Source of the DNA: Tragulus kanchil
Taxonomy: Eukaryota; Chordata; Mammalia; Artiodactyla; Tragulidae
Direction: 5' to 3'
DNA: 64,000 nt
Assembly (NCBI GenBank): GCA_022376925.1
Contig: JAIOJX010000025.1
Span: 184,511,801-184,575,800, forward strand
Below the pieces are notes generated by a model. That model did not search any database and had not been told where the DNA came from. It saw only the letters and a list, made by a program, of their open reading frames with translations. The position numbers and the translations under genes were made by a program. Position 1 is the first letter of the stretch. Each line of letters begins with the position of its first letter. Of this stretch, positions 52,780 through 63,580 are shown in pieces.

Positions 52780-53058
52780 TTATTGTTCAGTCTCTGAGCT
52801 CTGTCTGACTCTGTGACCCTACAGACTGCAGCAAGCCAGACTTCCCCGTCCTTTACTAATTACCAGAGTTTATTCAAACCATGTCCATGGAGTCAGTGCT
52901 GCCATCCCACCCTCTCATCCTCTGTCGTCCCCTTCTCCTCCTGCCCTTAATGTTTCCCAGCTTCAGGGTCTTTTCCAGAGAGTCCACTAGGACATCAGGC
53001 AGCCAAGGTCTTGGAGCTTCAGATTCAGCATCAGTCCTTTCAAAGTATCCTTGGATCA
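52780..53058 (-). mobile_element. BovB LINE 3' end, copy B
   Basis: D15 copy of 51688-51966. Confidence 0.87.
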
Positions 53059-53773
53059 AAGTTTTAAAAAAAGAAGGCCACAGTCAAGAGTTGCTAGCTG
53101 AACGAATGAATAAACTAGCCACCCTATTGAGAAATCAGCCTGTGAGTCAGTGGCCATGAGTCAATGGATCCGTCGCTGCGCTAATGAGATCAGGGTGCAG
53201 AGGCGGCGGTCCTCACCTAATCCGTCTTTAATCGTCAGATCTTCTCTACTGGCCTCTAAGCCCTTCCAGGGCGGTGGTGGGGCCGGGGACGCGCTGAAGG
53301 AGCCAAAGCCGAGAGTGAAGGAGACAGGCAGGAAAGAAGCTGGGCTTCCACGGAGCGGGGACTGGCACAGTCTCTTTCCAAGCAGGCTGGTCGGGGAAGG
53401 CCGCCTCGGGGTGGTGAGAGAGTCCCAGGGCGGAGCCCCATGAAAGGAAGGGCCAGGCCATGGGAGTGGGTGCCACGCGAGCGGCCTTCTGAGGGGACGT
53501 GAGGCTTGCTGCGAGAAGGAGTCTGGACTTCCTCTGCGCGGTCTCCCAAACCAGGGTCAGCAGCGCAAGCCCAAGAGGACCAACTTCATTTCAGTCCAGG
53601 GGAACGTGTCCCAGGGCAGAGCCGTGCAAAGGTGAAATCGTTGCCCAACTCATGGCTCTCTGTGCACGCATGCCAAACAGAAATACAGAGACAGAGTCAT
53701 GGAGGAGAAGCGAAGGGTGGCTTAATTTACTTGGCCAGGCAGAAGGGGAGCACGGTAGGCTAGCGCCTCAAGA

Positions 53774-53885
53774 TGGCAACCCACTGCAGTCCCCTTGCCT
53801 GGAGAGTCCCATGGACTGAGGAGCCTGGCAGGCTACAGTCCACGGGTCTCAAAGAGTCCGACAGGACTGAGTGACTAAGCACAGC
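53774..53885 (+). mobile_element. Bov-A type SINE fragment
   Basis: GATGGCAACCCACTGCAG to GACTGAGTGACTAAGCAC; tRNA-derived head missing. Confidence 0.82.
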
Positions 53886-53947
53886 ACATAGTCAGGCGGG
53901 GGGCATGTGATAAAGATCAAGGAAGTAACAGCCTCGTGAAGGAAAGT

Positions 53948-54602
53948 GTTGGTCGTTCAGGCGTGTCCGACTCTCTGCGACCTCAGGGACTGCAGCGCGC
54001 CGGGCGTCCCTGTCCTCCACTGTCTCCTGGAGCTGGCTCAAACTCATGTCCATGGAGTCGGTGATGCCACCCAACCATCTCGTCCTCTGTCGCTCCCTTC
54101 TCCTGCCCTCCATCTTTCCCAGCCTCAGGGTCTTTTCCGATGAGTTGTCTCTTCACATCAGGTGGCCAAAGTATTGGAGCTTCAGCTTCACATCCATCCT
54201 CCCGATGAATATTCAGGGCCGATTTCCTCGCGGAGTAACTGGTTTGATCTCTTTGCCGTCCAAGGGACTCTCAGGAGTCTTCTGCAGCACCACAGCTCAA
54301 AAACATCGACTGTTCAGCACTCTGCCTTCTCTGTGATCCAGCTCTCACATCAGCACAGGACTCCTGGAGAAGCCATTGCTTTGACTAAGCACATCTTTGT
54401 CAGCAAAGTGAAGTCTCTACTTTTTAATATTCTGTCTAGGTTTGTCATCACTTTCCCTCCAACGAGCAAGGCTCTATTAATTTCATGGCTATAGTCACCA
54501 TCTGCAGTAATTTTGAAGCCCAGGAAAATAAAGTCTGTTACTGTTTCCACTTTTTCACCATCTATTTGCCATGAAGTGATGGGACCGGATGCCATGGTGG
54601 TA
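53948..54602 (-). mobile_element. BovB LINE 3' portion
   Basis: About 655 bp of antisense BovB (GGTCGTTCAGGCGTGTCC to GACCGGATGCCATGGTGG). The host element is then split by three SINEs and a sense BovB and can be followed to 57112. Confidence 0.92.
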
Positions 54603-54738
54603 GGCTGTTTTTTGGGTTTTTTTTTTGACTGCAGTGGGTCTTAGTTGGGGCATCTAGCTCCCTGATCAGGGATTGAACCCAGGGCCCCTGAGCTGGGAGC
54701 ATGGTGCAGTCTTGCCACTGGACAACCAGGGAAGTCTC
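54603..54738 (-). mobile_element. CHR-type SINE, short form, copy A
   Basis: Poly-T start, TGATCAGGGATTGAACCC, CAACCAGGGAAGTCTC. D16 restarts inside it (55747-55822). Confidence 0.87.
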
Positions 54739-55063
54739 GGTCTTCGCTTTCTGAGTGCTGAGTCTTTATGTATTTGCTGGGCTGCGCCGGCTTTTCTCTA
54801 GCGGCAACGAGCAGGAGCTACTCTATCTGCAAGGCACTGGTTTCTCGCCACTCCAGCCTCTCTCCCTGCTGAGCCAGGCTCTGGGAGGTACAGCACAGGG
54901 GCTCAGCAGCTGTGGCTCCTGAGCTCTAGGGCACAGGTTCAGTAGTTACAGCCCACACATTTTGTCGCTCCACAGCACGCGGGATTTTCCTGGACCAGGG
55001 ATCAAACCTGCGTCTCCTGCACTGGCAGGTGGATTCTTTACCACTGAGCCACGAGGAAAGTCC
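54739..55063 (-). mobile_element. CHR-type SINE, long form, copy A
   Basis: Antisense: GTATTTGCTGGGCTGCGCC to GAGCCACGAGGAAAGTCC. Copied at 55823-56147. Confidence 0.87.
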
Positions 55064-55086
55064 AAATGTTGAGGTTTAAGCCAGGT

Positions 55087-55423
55087 TTTTTTTTTAATGT
55101 TTGGCTCCTCTGGGTTTTCACTGCTGCTGCAGGCTCTTCTCTAGTTGCAGGGAGTGGGGACTACTCTCTAGTTGAGGCGAGCAGGCTTCTTATTGCGGTG
55201 ACTTCTCTTGTGGTGGAACTCAGGCTCTAGGGCTCATGGGCTTCAGCAGTTGCAGCACATGGGCTCCATAGTTGCAGCTCCGAGACTCTAGAGCAGAGGC
55301 TCCATCGTCGTGGCTCACGAGCTCAGTTGCTCCACAGCATGTGGGATCCTCCCGGATCAGGGATCGAACCGGTGTCTCCTGCGTTGGCAGGTGAACTCTT
55401 CACCACTGAGCTGCCAGGGAAGC
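55087..55423 (-). mobile_element. CHR-type SINE in BovB, copy A
   Basis: Long-form element splitting BovB; target-site duplication TAAGCCAG on both sides (about 55077-55085 and 55427-55434). Confidence 0.88.
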
Positions 55424-55517
55424 CCTAAGCCAGCTTTTTCACTCTCCTCTTTCATCCTCATCAAGAGGCTCTTTAGTTCCTTTTCACTACTTCTGCCGTT
55501 AAACCGGTATGATTTGC
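55424..55517 (-). mobile_element. BovB LINE continuation, copy A (copy B 56508-56601)
   Basis: AAGCCAGCTTTTTCACTCTCC and CTCTTTAGTTCCTTTTCAC continue the antisense BovB of 53948-54602. Confidence 0.87.
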
Positions 55518-55571
55518 TCTCTGTGCACGGGTTCTCTTTACTGGCACGTGTGTGTGCACTCAGAGCGCTGG

Positions 55572-55748
55572 TCTTCCAGCAGTCGTGTAAGGACATTAGA
55601 GGTGGACCATACAAAAGGCTGAGTGCTGAAGAATTGAAGTCGTAGTATTGAGAAGACTCCTGAGAGCCCCTTGGACAGCAAGGAGATCAAACCAGTCCAT
55701 GCTAAAGGAAATCAACCCGAATAGTCACTAGGACGGAAGCTGAAGCTC
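55572..55748 (+). mobile_element. Sense BovB 3' fragment, copy A (cut by D16)
   Basis: GGTCTTCCAGCAGTCGTG, GGCTGAGTGCTGAAGAATTG, AAGGAAATCAACCC: BovB in the opposite orientation to its host BovB. Confidence 0.87.
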
Positions 55749-56147
55749 CTGATCAGGATTGAACCCAGGGCCCCTGAGCTGGGAGCATGGTGCAGTCTTG
55801 CCACTGGACAACCAGGGAAGTCTCGGTCTCGCTTTCTGAGTGCTGAGTCTTTATGTATTTGCTGGGCTGCGCCGGCTTTTCTCTAGCGGCAACGAGCAGG
55901 AGCTACTCTATCTGCAAGGCACTGGTTTCTCGCCACTCCAGCCTCTCTCCCTGCTGAGCCAGGCTCTGGGAGGTACAGCACAGGGGCTCAGCAGCTGTGG
56001 CTCCTGAGCTCTAGGGCACAGGTTCAGTAGTTACAGCCCACACATTTTGTCGCTCCACAGCACGCGGGATTTTCCTGGACCAGGGATCAAACCTGCGTCT
56101 CCTGCACTGGCAGGTGGATTCTTTACCACTGAGCCACGAGGAAAGTC
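55743..56147 (-). mobile_element. Two CHR-type SINEs, copy B
   Basis: D16 copies of 54662-54738 and 54739-55063. Confidence 0.87.
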
Positions 56148-56170
56148 CAAATGTTGAGGTTTAAGCCAGG

Positions 56171-56507
56171 TTTTTTTTTAATGTTTGGCTCCTCTGGGTT
56201 TTCACTGCTGCTGCAGGCTCTTCTCTAGTTGCAGGGAGTGGGGACTACTCTCTAGTTGAGGCGAGCAGGCTTCTTATTGCGGTGACTTCTCTTGTGGTGG
56301 AACTCAGGCTCTAGGGCTCATGGGCTTCAGCAGTTGCAGCACATGGGCTCCATAGTTGCAGCTCCGAGACTCTAGAGCAGAGGCTCCATCGTCGTGGCTC
56401 ACGAGCTCAGTTGCTCCACAGCATGTGGGATCCTCCCGGATCAGGGATCGAACCGGTGTCTCCTGCGTTGGCAGGTGAACTCTTCACCACTGAGCTGCCA
56501 GGGAAGC
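56171..56507 (-). mobile_element. CHR-type SINE in BovB, copy B
   Basis: D16 copy of 55087-55423. Confidence 0.87.
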
Positions 56508-56655
56508 CCTAAGCCAGCTTTTTCACTCTCCTCTTTCATCCTCATCAAGAGGCTCTTTAGTTCCTTTTCACTACTTCTGCCGTTAAACCGGTATGATTTG
56601 CTCTCTGTGCACGGGTTCTCTTTACTGGCACGTGTGTGTGCACTCAGAGCGCTGG

Positions 56656-57068
56656 TCTTCCAGCAGTCGTGTAAGGACATTAGAGGTGGACCATACAAAA
56701 GGCTGAGTGCTGAAGAATTGAAGTCGTAGTATTGGAGAAGACTCCTGAGAGCCCCTTGGACAGCAAGGAGATCAAACCAGTCCATGCTAAAGGAAATCAA
56801 CCCCGAATAGTCACTAGGACGGAAGCTGAAGCTCCAACACGCTGGCCACCTGATGCCAAGAGCCGACTCATTAGAAAAGACCCTGATGCTGGGAAACATC
56901 GACAGCAAGAGGAGAAGCGGGTGATAGAGGACGAGATGGTTGGATGGCATCACTGACTCAACAGAAATGAGTTTGGGCAAGCTCCGGGCGATGGTGAAGG
57001 ACGGGGCGCCCGGAGTGCTGCTGCCCCTGGGGTCGCAAAGCGTCGGACGTGACTGAGCAACTGGACAA
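56656..57068 (+). mobile_element. Sense BovB 3' end, copy B (complete)
   Basis: Runs from the same start as 55572 to the natural BovB 3' end (GTCGGACGTGACTGAGC). Inserted in the opposite orientation inside the antisense BovB, which resumes at 57072. Confidence 0.9.
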
Positions 57069-57071
57069 TAA

Positions 57072-57112
57072 TTATCTGCATATCTGAGACTGTTGATATT
57101 TCTCCCTCAGCT
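57072..57112 (-). mobile_element. BovB LINE continuation
   Basis: ATCTGCATATCTGAGACTG and TTGATATTTCTCCC continue the antisense BovB interrupted near 55517/56601. Confidence 0.8.
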
Positions 57113-57835
57113 CTAAAAATGCTCAATGCAGTATTATGTGTAACAGAGGAAAATTGGAACAGCCTGAAAGGTCGTTTATATGTTTATTTTCTGGCTCTCT
57201 CTAAGTCGAGCTCCAAGAGGGCGGGCCCTCTGTCTCCTCCTCTACTGTGTCAGGTCCAGTGGGGAGACCAGATGCCGTGCAATGTTTGTTTGTGTTTTTT
57301 TTAATTCCTTGATAAGAGGGAGAGAGAGAGAGAAACAAACGCATCCAAATGTTCACAGTGGTTGTTTCTGGGAGGTGGATTTAAAGGTAATGTTTATTTT
57401 CTTCTTTGTTGTGGTATCTATAAAAAAGATGTATTATGCTTAGCATGTGAAAAAAATGTTTTAAAAAATAGAATGACATCAGGGTAAAAGAAAAAAGAGC
57501 TTGATTTGCTGAGCTCTGAGAGTGGATTGTTAAAGCCAAATTGAGTCACGTAAGACTGTCAGAAGGCCCCCAGCGGCAGCCTCTTGCCATCTGGCTGAGA
57601 ACAATCCAGCTCGCTGGGGTGGGGAAAGAAAGAAACTTCACTTTTGCGGAGGCCAGCCCTAAAACCATCCCTTCCTCCCAGGGTGGCTCTTCTTTGCGTC
57701 CAGACATGACATTTATCTATGCAAACAAGGCGTCCACGCCGTCTGGGTGTTCTTGAGCGCCTCTGCTCTAGGCAGATAACCAGCACACAGCACGCCTCTG
57801 ACAGGAGCCTGCCCTTAATTTGTCTTCCACGCCTA
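57113..57835. other. Unassigned sequence, AT-rich then mixed
   Basis: 57113-57470 resembles old LINE-derived sequence without a firm family. A short (GA)n run lies at about 57318-57333. The remainder is unique-looking with no gene. Confidence 0.35.
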
Positions 57836-58028
57836 GCTTCCCTGGTGGCTCAGTGGTGGAAGATGTCTGCCTGTGAGGCAGGAGACCTGGGTGTGGTCCC
57901 GAGGCTGGAAAGATCTGCAGCAGGCAATGGCAACCCGCTCCAGTGTTCTCGCCTGGAGAGTGGCGGGCTACAGTCCCTGGGGTCACAGAGAGCCAGGCCC
58001 GACCGAGGGACTGGCCTTTCACCACTTT
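57836..58028 (+). mobile_element. Bov-tA SINE
   Basis: GCTTCCCTGGTGGCTCAGTGG head to GACTGGCCTTTCACC; a roughly 25-bp internal deletion after GCCTGGAGAG. Confidence 0.87.
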
Positions 58029-58343
58029 CAGTCTCCAAAACGAGCCGGCCCGCTCACACTCAGAGAGACACCGGCGTGTGTTGACTTGTCAAGACCGTGA
58101 GATGGGCCTCCCCGTTTCTCCACGGCAGAAGGCATTAGCCTCCACGCCAGGCTGCTCCGAAGAACGGCAGCCATGCTCCGGAAGTCACCGTCACACGCGT
58201 CCCCTGTGACGGCACACAGCGCCTGGCCGCTGACCACGAGCCGGCCAGGACAGGGAGGCCCCTTGTCAGGGTCACTGAACGGGGAATCTGAGGGTCAGGT
58301 GAGGGGCAGTGCCCAGGGCTGACGTGCGTTCCCCCAGATCCAT

Positions 58344-58672
58344 ACTGAGAGCCCCTTGGACAGCAAGGAGATCCAATGGGTCGGTCCTAAAGGAAATCAG
58401 CTTGAATCATTATGGGGAGGACAGATGCTGAAGCAGAAGCTCCCACATTCTGGCCACTTGATGCAAAGAGGCAGCTCCTTGGAAGAGAGCCTGATGCTGG
58501 GAGAGACGGAGGGCAGGAGAAGAAGGGGGCGGCTGGGCATGGCTTCACTGACACGCGTCTGAGCACACTCCAGGCGGGGGTGACGGACAGGGACGCCGGA
58601 GTGCTGCCGTCCCGGGGGCTGCAGTGGCGGAGACACGACCGAGCCACTCGGCAGCAGCAGCAGACTCGCGAG
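58344..58672 (+). mobile_element. BovB LINE 3' end
   Basis: ACTGAGAGCCCCTTGGACAG, GATGCTGAAGCAGAAGC, GCCTGATGCTGGGAGAG, ending CGAGCCACTCGGCAGC. Confidence 0.88.
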
Positions 58673-58734
58673 GCGGAGCCCTAGCCCGCGTAGCCCACAG
58701 CACGGCTGTGTTGGAAATGCGCCTTTAAAGCGGT

Positions 58735-58807
58735 GATCGAATTAAGACGAGCTCACTAGGGTGGGCCCTCATCCGACAGGACCGGTGTCCTCATAAGAAG
58801 AGCAGAC
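58735..58807 (+). repeat. Old interspersed repeat, left part
   Basis: CCCTCATCCGACAGGACCG and TCCTCATAAGAAGAGCAGAC; continues at 59033 beyond an L1 insertion. Same family as 9731-9990. Confidence 0.5.
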
Positions 58808-59032
58808 TAGGCAAAGGCACACGGCCACGTGTGAAATGAATAAGCAACAAGAATCCACTGTCCAGCACATGGAGCTCTGCTTAGGGGGACTTGGGGGAGA
58901 ACGGATGCGTGTACGTGTGCGGCCAGCCCCGTCACTGTCCACCGGAAGCCATCGCAAGCTGGTTAATTGGCTGTACCCAATAAAGTTTTCAGTGTAAAAA
59001 AAAGACGACAAAAAAAAAAAAAAAAAAGACGA
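58808..59032 (+). mobile_element. L1 3' end insertion with poly-A
   Basis: Ends in a 19-A tract. Flanked by GAAGAGCAGAC (about 58796-58806 and 59034-59044), a candidate target-site duplication within the older repeat. Confidence 0.65.
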
Positions 59033-59245
59033 TGAAGAGCAGACGAGGACCCAGAAGCTCGCACACGGGGAAGGTGATGTGAGGCCCAGAGCGGAGGGGG
59101 CCGTCGCACGCCGGCCTGCAGAGCGAGGAGAGGCCGCAGAAGAGGCCCCCGCCCTCGCCCTGGCCTCGGACGTCCGGCCTCCAGAGCTGTGAGAACGTGG
59201 ATTCTGTTGTTTGAGCTCCGTCGGGTCCTTTGTGTCGGCAGCCCT
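59033..59245 (+). repeat. Old interspersed repeat, right part
   Basis: GCCTCCAGAGCTGTGAGAAC and TTCTGTTGTTTGAGCTCCG, the typical end of this family; unusually CpG-rich here. Confidence 0.5.
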
Positions 59246-59972
59246 AGCAGGACAGCCCTCGTGTCCCCTGTACCCGACGAGAAAGCCGCGTTCAGAGGGG
59301 CCGAGTGAAATGCCGGGGCCTCTGGCAAGTCCAGGCTCAAGGCGGACCTGCCCCCTGTCTTTCCACTGGACTTGTAGTTTTGTTTTTTTTCCTGTTAACA
59401 TCTAGACTTTTTAAATTTTATTTTATTTTATTTTTTAAAAAAGTTTTTATAGAGTTTTGTTGCTCACAGACGTGTATGTTCCCAAATCAGTCATATGCAG
59501 ATCCCTGGTCCCCTCCCCTCTTCCAGCCCCCCCATCCCACCCCCCAGGCCGTCGCACCAAGCCCTTGTAGGATCTCCTATTCCCTCAGTGCAACGACAGT
59601 AGCTGTCTTTTTCACAGATGCTAGTACAGGTTTCCATGTTACTCCCTCTATGCCTCCCACCCACTGTTCATTCCCCACAGTGCTATTGAACTTGTCGTCT
59701 GCCATGATGGTCAGCCTAGAACTGTCTAGAGGAGAAAGGAGGCCCGGGGAAGCCTTCCTTGAGGACGCATCACTTCCGCCAGGCCTGGGAGGGGACACCC
59801 TCAGCCGGGGAGGGGGCGGACCAGCACCCTCAGCCACCGCGCAGAGCCGCCGGTCCGTGCTCGGCGCCCGCGGGCCTGCGTGGGCGGGCACCCTGTCACC
59901 GCGCACAGAGACGCGCACGTGGACCCCGCCCCGGCCGCAGGCGCCCGCGTTCTGACTCCTCCAGGGGGTGTT
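59246..59972. other. Unassigned sequence
   Basis: T/A-rich tract at 59400-59450, C-run at 59527-59546, CpG-rich at 59810-59950. A 216-codon plus-strand frame has no recognisable domain. Confidence 0.4.
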
Positions 59973-60172
59973 GGGGCTGTCGCTCAGTCGTGTCTAGCTC
60001 TTGATGACCCCGTGGGCTGCAGCCGGCCAGGCGCCTCTGTCCACGGGATGCTCCAGGCAGGAGCACCGGAGTGGGCTGACTCCCTTCTCCGGGGGGTCTT
60101 CCTGACCCATGGATGACGATGTCTCCTGCATTGGCAGGTGGATTCTTTACCATCTGACCCACGTGGAAGCCC
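59973..60172 (-). mobile_element. Bov-tA SINE
   Basis: GGGCTGTCGCTCAGTCGTG to CCCACGTGGAAGCCC, with a roughly 10-bp loss in the tRNA-derived head. Confidence 0.87.
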
Positions 60173-60173
60173 G

Positions 60174-60260
60174 GTTCAAATTGCAGCCCGGCCTCTTTCT
60201 GGCTGTGTGTTCCCGGAGACGTTATACAACTGCACAACCTCTCTGAAAAAAATTTTTTTG
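60174..60260 (+). repeat. MIR fragment
   Basis: GGTTCAAATTGCAGCCCGG and GCACAACCTCTCTG resemble the MIR core. Confidence 0.5.
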
Positions 60261-60489
60261 GAAATTGTTGAAAGTGAACTTTCTTCACAGGATGCGTTTC
60301 CTCCTGAGGTGTATAGTTCTCGGGCACGTACAGTGTGCCAGGGGCTGCTGTAGGCCCGGAGGAAAGAACAGCCTTTGGCACCTACCGGCCACGCAGGCCT
60401 GCAAGAGTTATGCAATCTCGGTTATTCTTCCGCTGGTACCACTAACACGTGTCGTTGGGCTCGTCCTTCACAAAACCAACGACTCTCTG

Positions 60490-60865
60490 ACCCCGCATGC
60501 TCTCTGCTTGCACCTGGCATCCTTCTCCTCTAGGCTCTCTGGCTGGATTCTGCATCTTCAAAGAAAGAAGCTAAACGGAAGAAGCTCACAGCAGATAACT
60601 TCAGGGACACCAGACCGGGTTTCGGAGCCACCCGACCCCAGCTTTTGGCTGTCCACTTACAGGAAAAATAAATACAAGCCCTTCGTGAAGACAGAAAATC
60701 TCTCCCTGTTCCCCAGGGGAGAGGGCACGGTTCTTCAGGCACTAGCCTGCTGTGTATTCCCCTTTGCCAAACAAAGATAAAGCCACTCTATTTCCTCTCA
60801 AACTGTCTCCCAGTTTTATTTTTTTTAATTTGGCACCAGTGGCCAGAGAGCCAAGATTCTGGCAA
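60490..60865 (+). mobile_element. Possible retroviral LTR end
   Basis: GATAAAGCCACTCTATTTCC followed by TTTGGCACCAGTGGCC resembles an LTR 3' end running into a leader; left end and target-site duplication not found. Confidence 0.35.
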
Positions 60866-61605
60866 CAGTAGCCGGCGCAAGTCCGGGAGGGAGACAAGCA
60901 ACAGACGATGAAGAGGGCGCGGCGCTCGCGGGCCGGTCAGCCTCAGCGCCGGTACGCCTGCTCCTCGCTCCAGCTGCGGCTGCCGCTTCCGCACGGCCCC
61001 TCCTAGGACCACCGTCCCGAAGCCCCTCTGCAAAGCCACCTGCCACTTTCTTGGCATCAAATCCAAGAAACAAGCCCCCCCCCCACACTCGCCCCCGTTG
61101 GCTTAAACCTGAAGTGCTGGGGACCAGAAAGGACCTCAGAGAGGACTCCGCGTCTCTCTCTCCCCTCCGGGGAGGCCCTCGTTTGCCCTGACTTGGGGCT
61201 ACAGGCCCCCGACTGGCGTCCCTGCTCTTGACGAGGTGGCTCCCCGGGGAGCCGGCACCCCACGTGGAGGGAGGCTGTGGTGGCCACCCAGCTGGGTCTG
61301 TTGCACGTGCTCAGGTCCCAGGGCTGGCCCCCCAGCAGGGTGACCAAGCCAGACCTGCAGCCGGGGATGGGCCTGGTCCTCCAGGGGCATCTGGGGCCAG
61401 GCCCACCAAGCGGAGGCAGGCAGAGGGGCCTCCTGGCTCTCCCCCAGTTCTTACTGTTCTTTCAAAGCCTCCAGCCCATCACCCGGGGCAAGGTGCGTTC
61501 AGCCTGCCGGAAACGTCTGGGCATGCTTCCTGCCAGCTTCCCCCTCCCTGGAGAAACCTCCATTACTGGAAAAGCCAGGGTGCTCGGAGCCGACTGGGAC
61601 CAGAA
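60866..61605. other. Unassigned sequence
   Basis: GC-rich, no gene or clear repeat recognised; a C10 run lies at 61077-61086. Confidence 0.4.
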
Positions 61606-61621
61606 GACCAGACCTCCCAGT

Positions 61622-62405
61622 GTCAGTTAAAGCCCTTTGTCTATAGTTTTTATATCCTGTTGTTTGGGAACATCCGGTTGTCGAGTTGTAGGAGCTCTTT
61701 ATAGAGTCCAATATCAACCTCTTATTAGATGCATGATCTGCAAATATTTCTGCCATTCCGTGGGTTGCCTTTTCCATTGTTGAGGGTATTATTTGATGCG
61801 TAAATGTTTTGAATCTTCACAAAATCCAATGCAACTTTTTTTTGCTTTTGTTGCTTGTGCTTTTGGTCTCATACCCAAGACATGATCGCCAAATTCAGTG
61901 TCGTAAAGCTTCCCCCAAAGTTTTCTTCTAACCATTTGACACTTGTAGGCTTTATGTTTAGATCCATTTCGAGTTAATTTTTGTAGAGGGGGTCAGTAAG
62001 GATCCAACTTCATTCGTTTGCATGTGGATATTCAGTTTGCTCAACACCATTTGTTAAAAACACTGTCCTTTCCCATCAAGTGGTCTCAACACTTACTGAA
62101 CATCATTTGCCCACGTGGTTTTATTTCTAGGCTCTCTGTTCTCTTCCGTTGGTCCGCACACCTGTCTTCAAGCCATCGCCACACTGTTTTGATAACTGTA
62201 GGTTTAGTAAAAGTTTTGAAATCAGGAAGCATGAGACTTCCAACTTTGTTCTTTTTCAAGATTGTTTTCACGATTCAGGATCCCTTGAGAGTCCTTATGA
62301 ATTTTAGGATTTTTTTTCCTGTTTCTATAAGAAATTGAGACTTTTATAAGCACTCCACTGGCTCTGTAGATCTTTTTTGGGTAGTACATCTTAACTGTAT
62401 TAAAG
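61622..62405 (-). mobile_element. L1 LINE ORF2 segment, inverted 5' part, copy A
   Basis: Antisense L1 ORF2 text (GGTTGCCTTTTCCATTG, CAACACCATTTGTTAAA, CTCTGTTCTCTTCCGTTGG). The sense-oriented 3' part follows at 62441, giving a head-to-head L1. Confidence 0.85.
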
Positions 62406-62440
62406 ATAAACTGTTTTAGTAGCCTTTGGCCGTGCATCTG

Positions 62441-62740
62441 CTGTGGAAAACGTTTGGCGGCTCCTCCAAAAGGGAAACAGAGAATTTCCAGATGACCCAG
62501 CAAGTCCACTCCTAGGCATGTACCCAAATCACTGAAAACGGACGCAGATGTTTATACAGCAGAGCTGCGCATTATTCACAACAGCCAACAAGATGGAAGC
62601 AGCCCAAGTGGCCAGAAAATGAAACATGGTCTATCTGTACGGAAATTGCCAAAAAATGCACTTGCTACAACATGGATGCACCTTGAAAACATCGTGCTAA
62701 GTGAAATCCCCATTTGGAGTCTGAACCTTCGGAGCCGACG
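62441..62740 (+). mobile_element. L1 LINE ORF2 3' part, copy A (degraded end)
   Basis: Sense L1: CTGTGGAAAACGTTTGGCGG, CCACTCCTAGGCATGTACCC, CATTATTCACAACAGCC. Missing bases near 62640 and scrambled end at the D17 junction. Confidence 0.85.
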
Positions 62741-62761
62741 GGGAAGACCAGACCTCCCAGT

Positions 62762-63545
62762 GTCAGTTAAAGCCCTTTGTCTATAGTTTTTATATCCTGT
62801 TGTTTGGGAACATCCGGTTGTCGAGTTGTAGGAGCTCTTTATAGAGTCCAATATCAACCTCTTATTAGATGCATGATCTGCAAATATTTCTGCCATTCCG
62901 TGGGTTGCCTTTTCCATTGTTGAGGGTATTATTTGATGCGTAAATGTTTTGAATCTTCACAAAATCCAATGCAACTTTTTTTTGCTTTTGTTGCTTGTGC
63001 TTTTGGTCTCATACCCAAGACATGATCGCCAAATTCAGTGTCGTAAAGCTTCCCCCAAAGTTTTCTTCTAACCATTTGACACTTGTAGGCTTTATGTTTA
63101 GATCCATTTCGAGTTAATTTTTGTAGAGGGGGTCAGTAAGGATCCAACTTCATTCGTTTGCATGTGGATATTCAGTTTGCTCAACACCATTTGTTAAAAA
63201 CACTGTCCTTTCCCATCAAGTGGTCTCAACACTTACTGAACATCATTTGCCCACGTGGTTTTATTTCTAGGCTCTCTGTTCTCTTCCGTTGGTCCGCACA
63301 CCTGTCTTCAAGCCATCGCCACACTGTTTTGATAACTGTAGGTTTAGTAAAAGTTTTGAAATCAGGAAGCATGAGACTTCCAACTTTGTTCTTTTTCAAG
63401 ATTGTTTTCACGATTCAGGATCCCTTGAGAGTCCTTATGAATTTTAGGATTTTTTTTCCTGTTTCTATAAGAAATTGAGACTTTTATAAGCACTCCACTG
63501 GCTCTGTAGATCTTTTTTGGGTAGTACATCTTAACTGTATTAAAG
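62762..63545 (-). mobile_element. L1 LINE ORF2 segment, inverted 5' part, copy B
   Basis: D17 copy of 61622-62405. Confidence 0.85.
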
Positions 63546-63580
63546 ATAAACTGTTTTAGTAGCCTTTGGCCGTGCATCTG

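Larger units (their letters stand above)
51468..53668. repeat. Tandem duplication D15 (offset 1092)
   Basis: 51468-52575 is repeated at 52590-53668. The linker 52576-52625 is a compressed, error-rich reading of 51467-51535; after that the TA microsatellite and BovB copies agree. Confidence 0.92.
54662..56833. repeat. Tandem duplication D16 (offset 1084)
   Basis: 54662-55748 is repeated at 55747-56833. The junction joins BovB (GAAGCTCC) to a CHR-type SINE (TGATCAGG). Single-base losses appear at the start of copy B and in the last 100 bp of copy A. Confidence 0.93.

Noticed and set aside
59305..59955. 216-codon plus-strand ORF
   Set aside because: Crosses an A/T-rich tract and GC-rich tail; no domain recognised.
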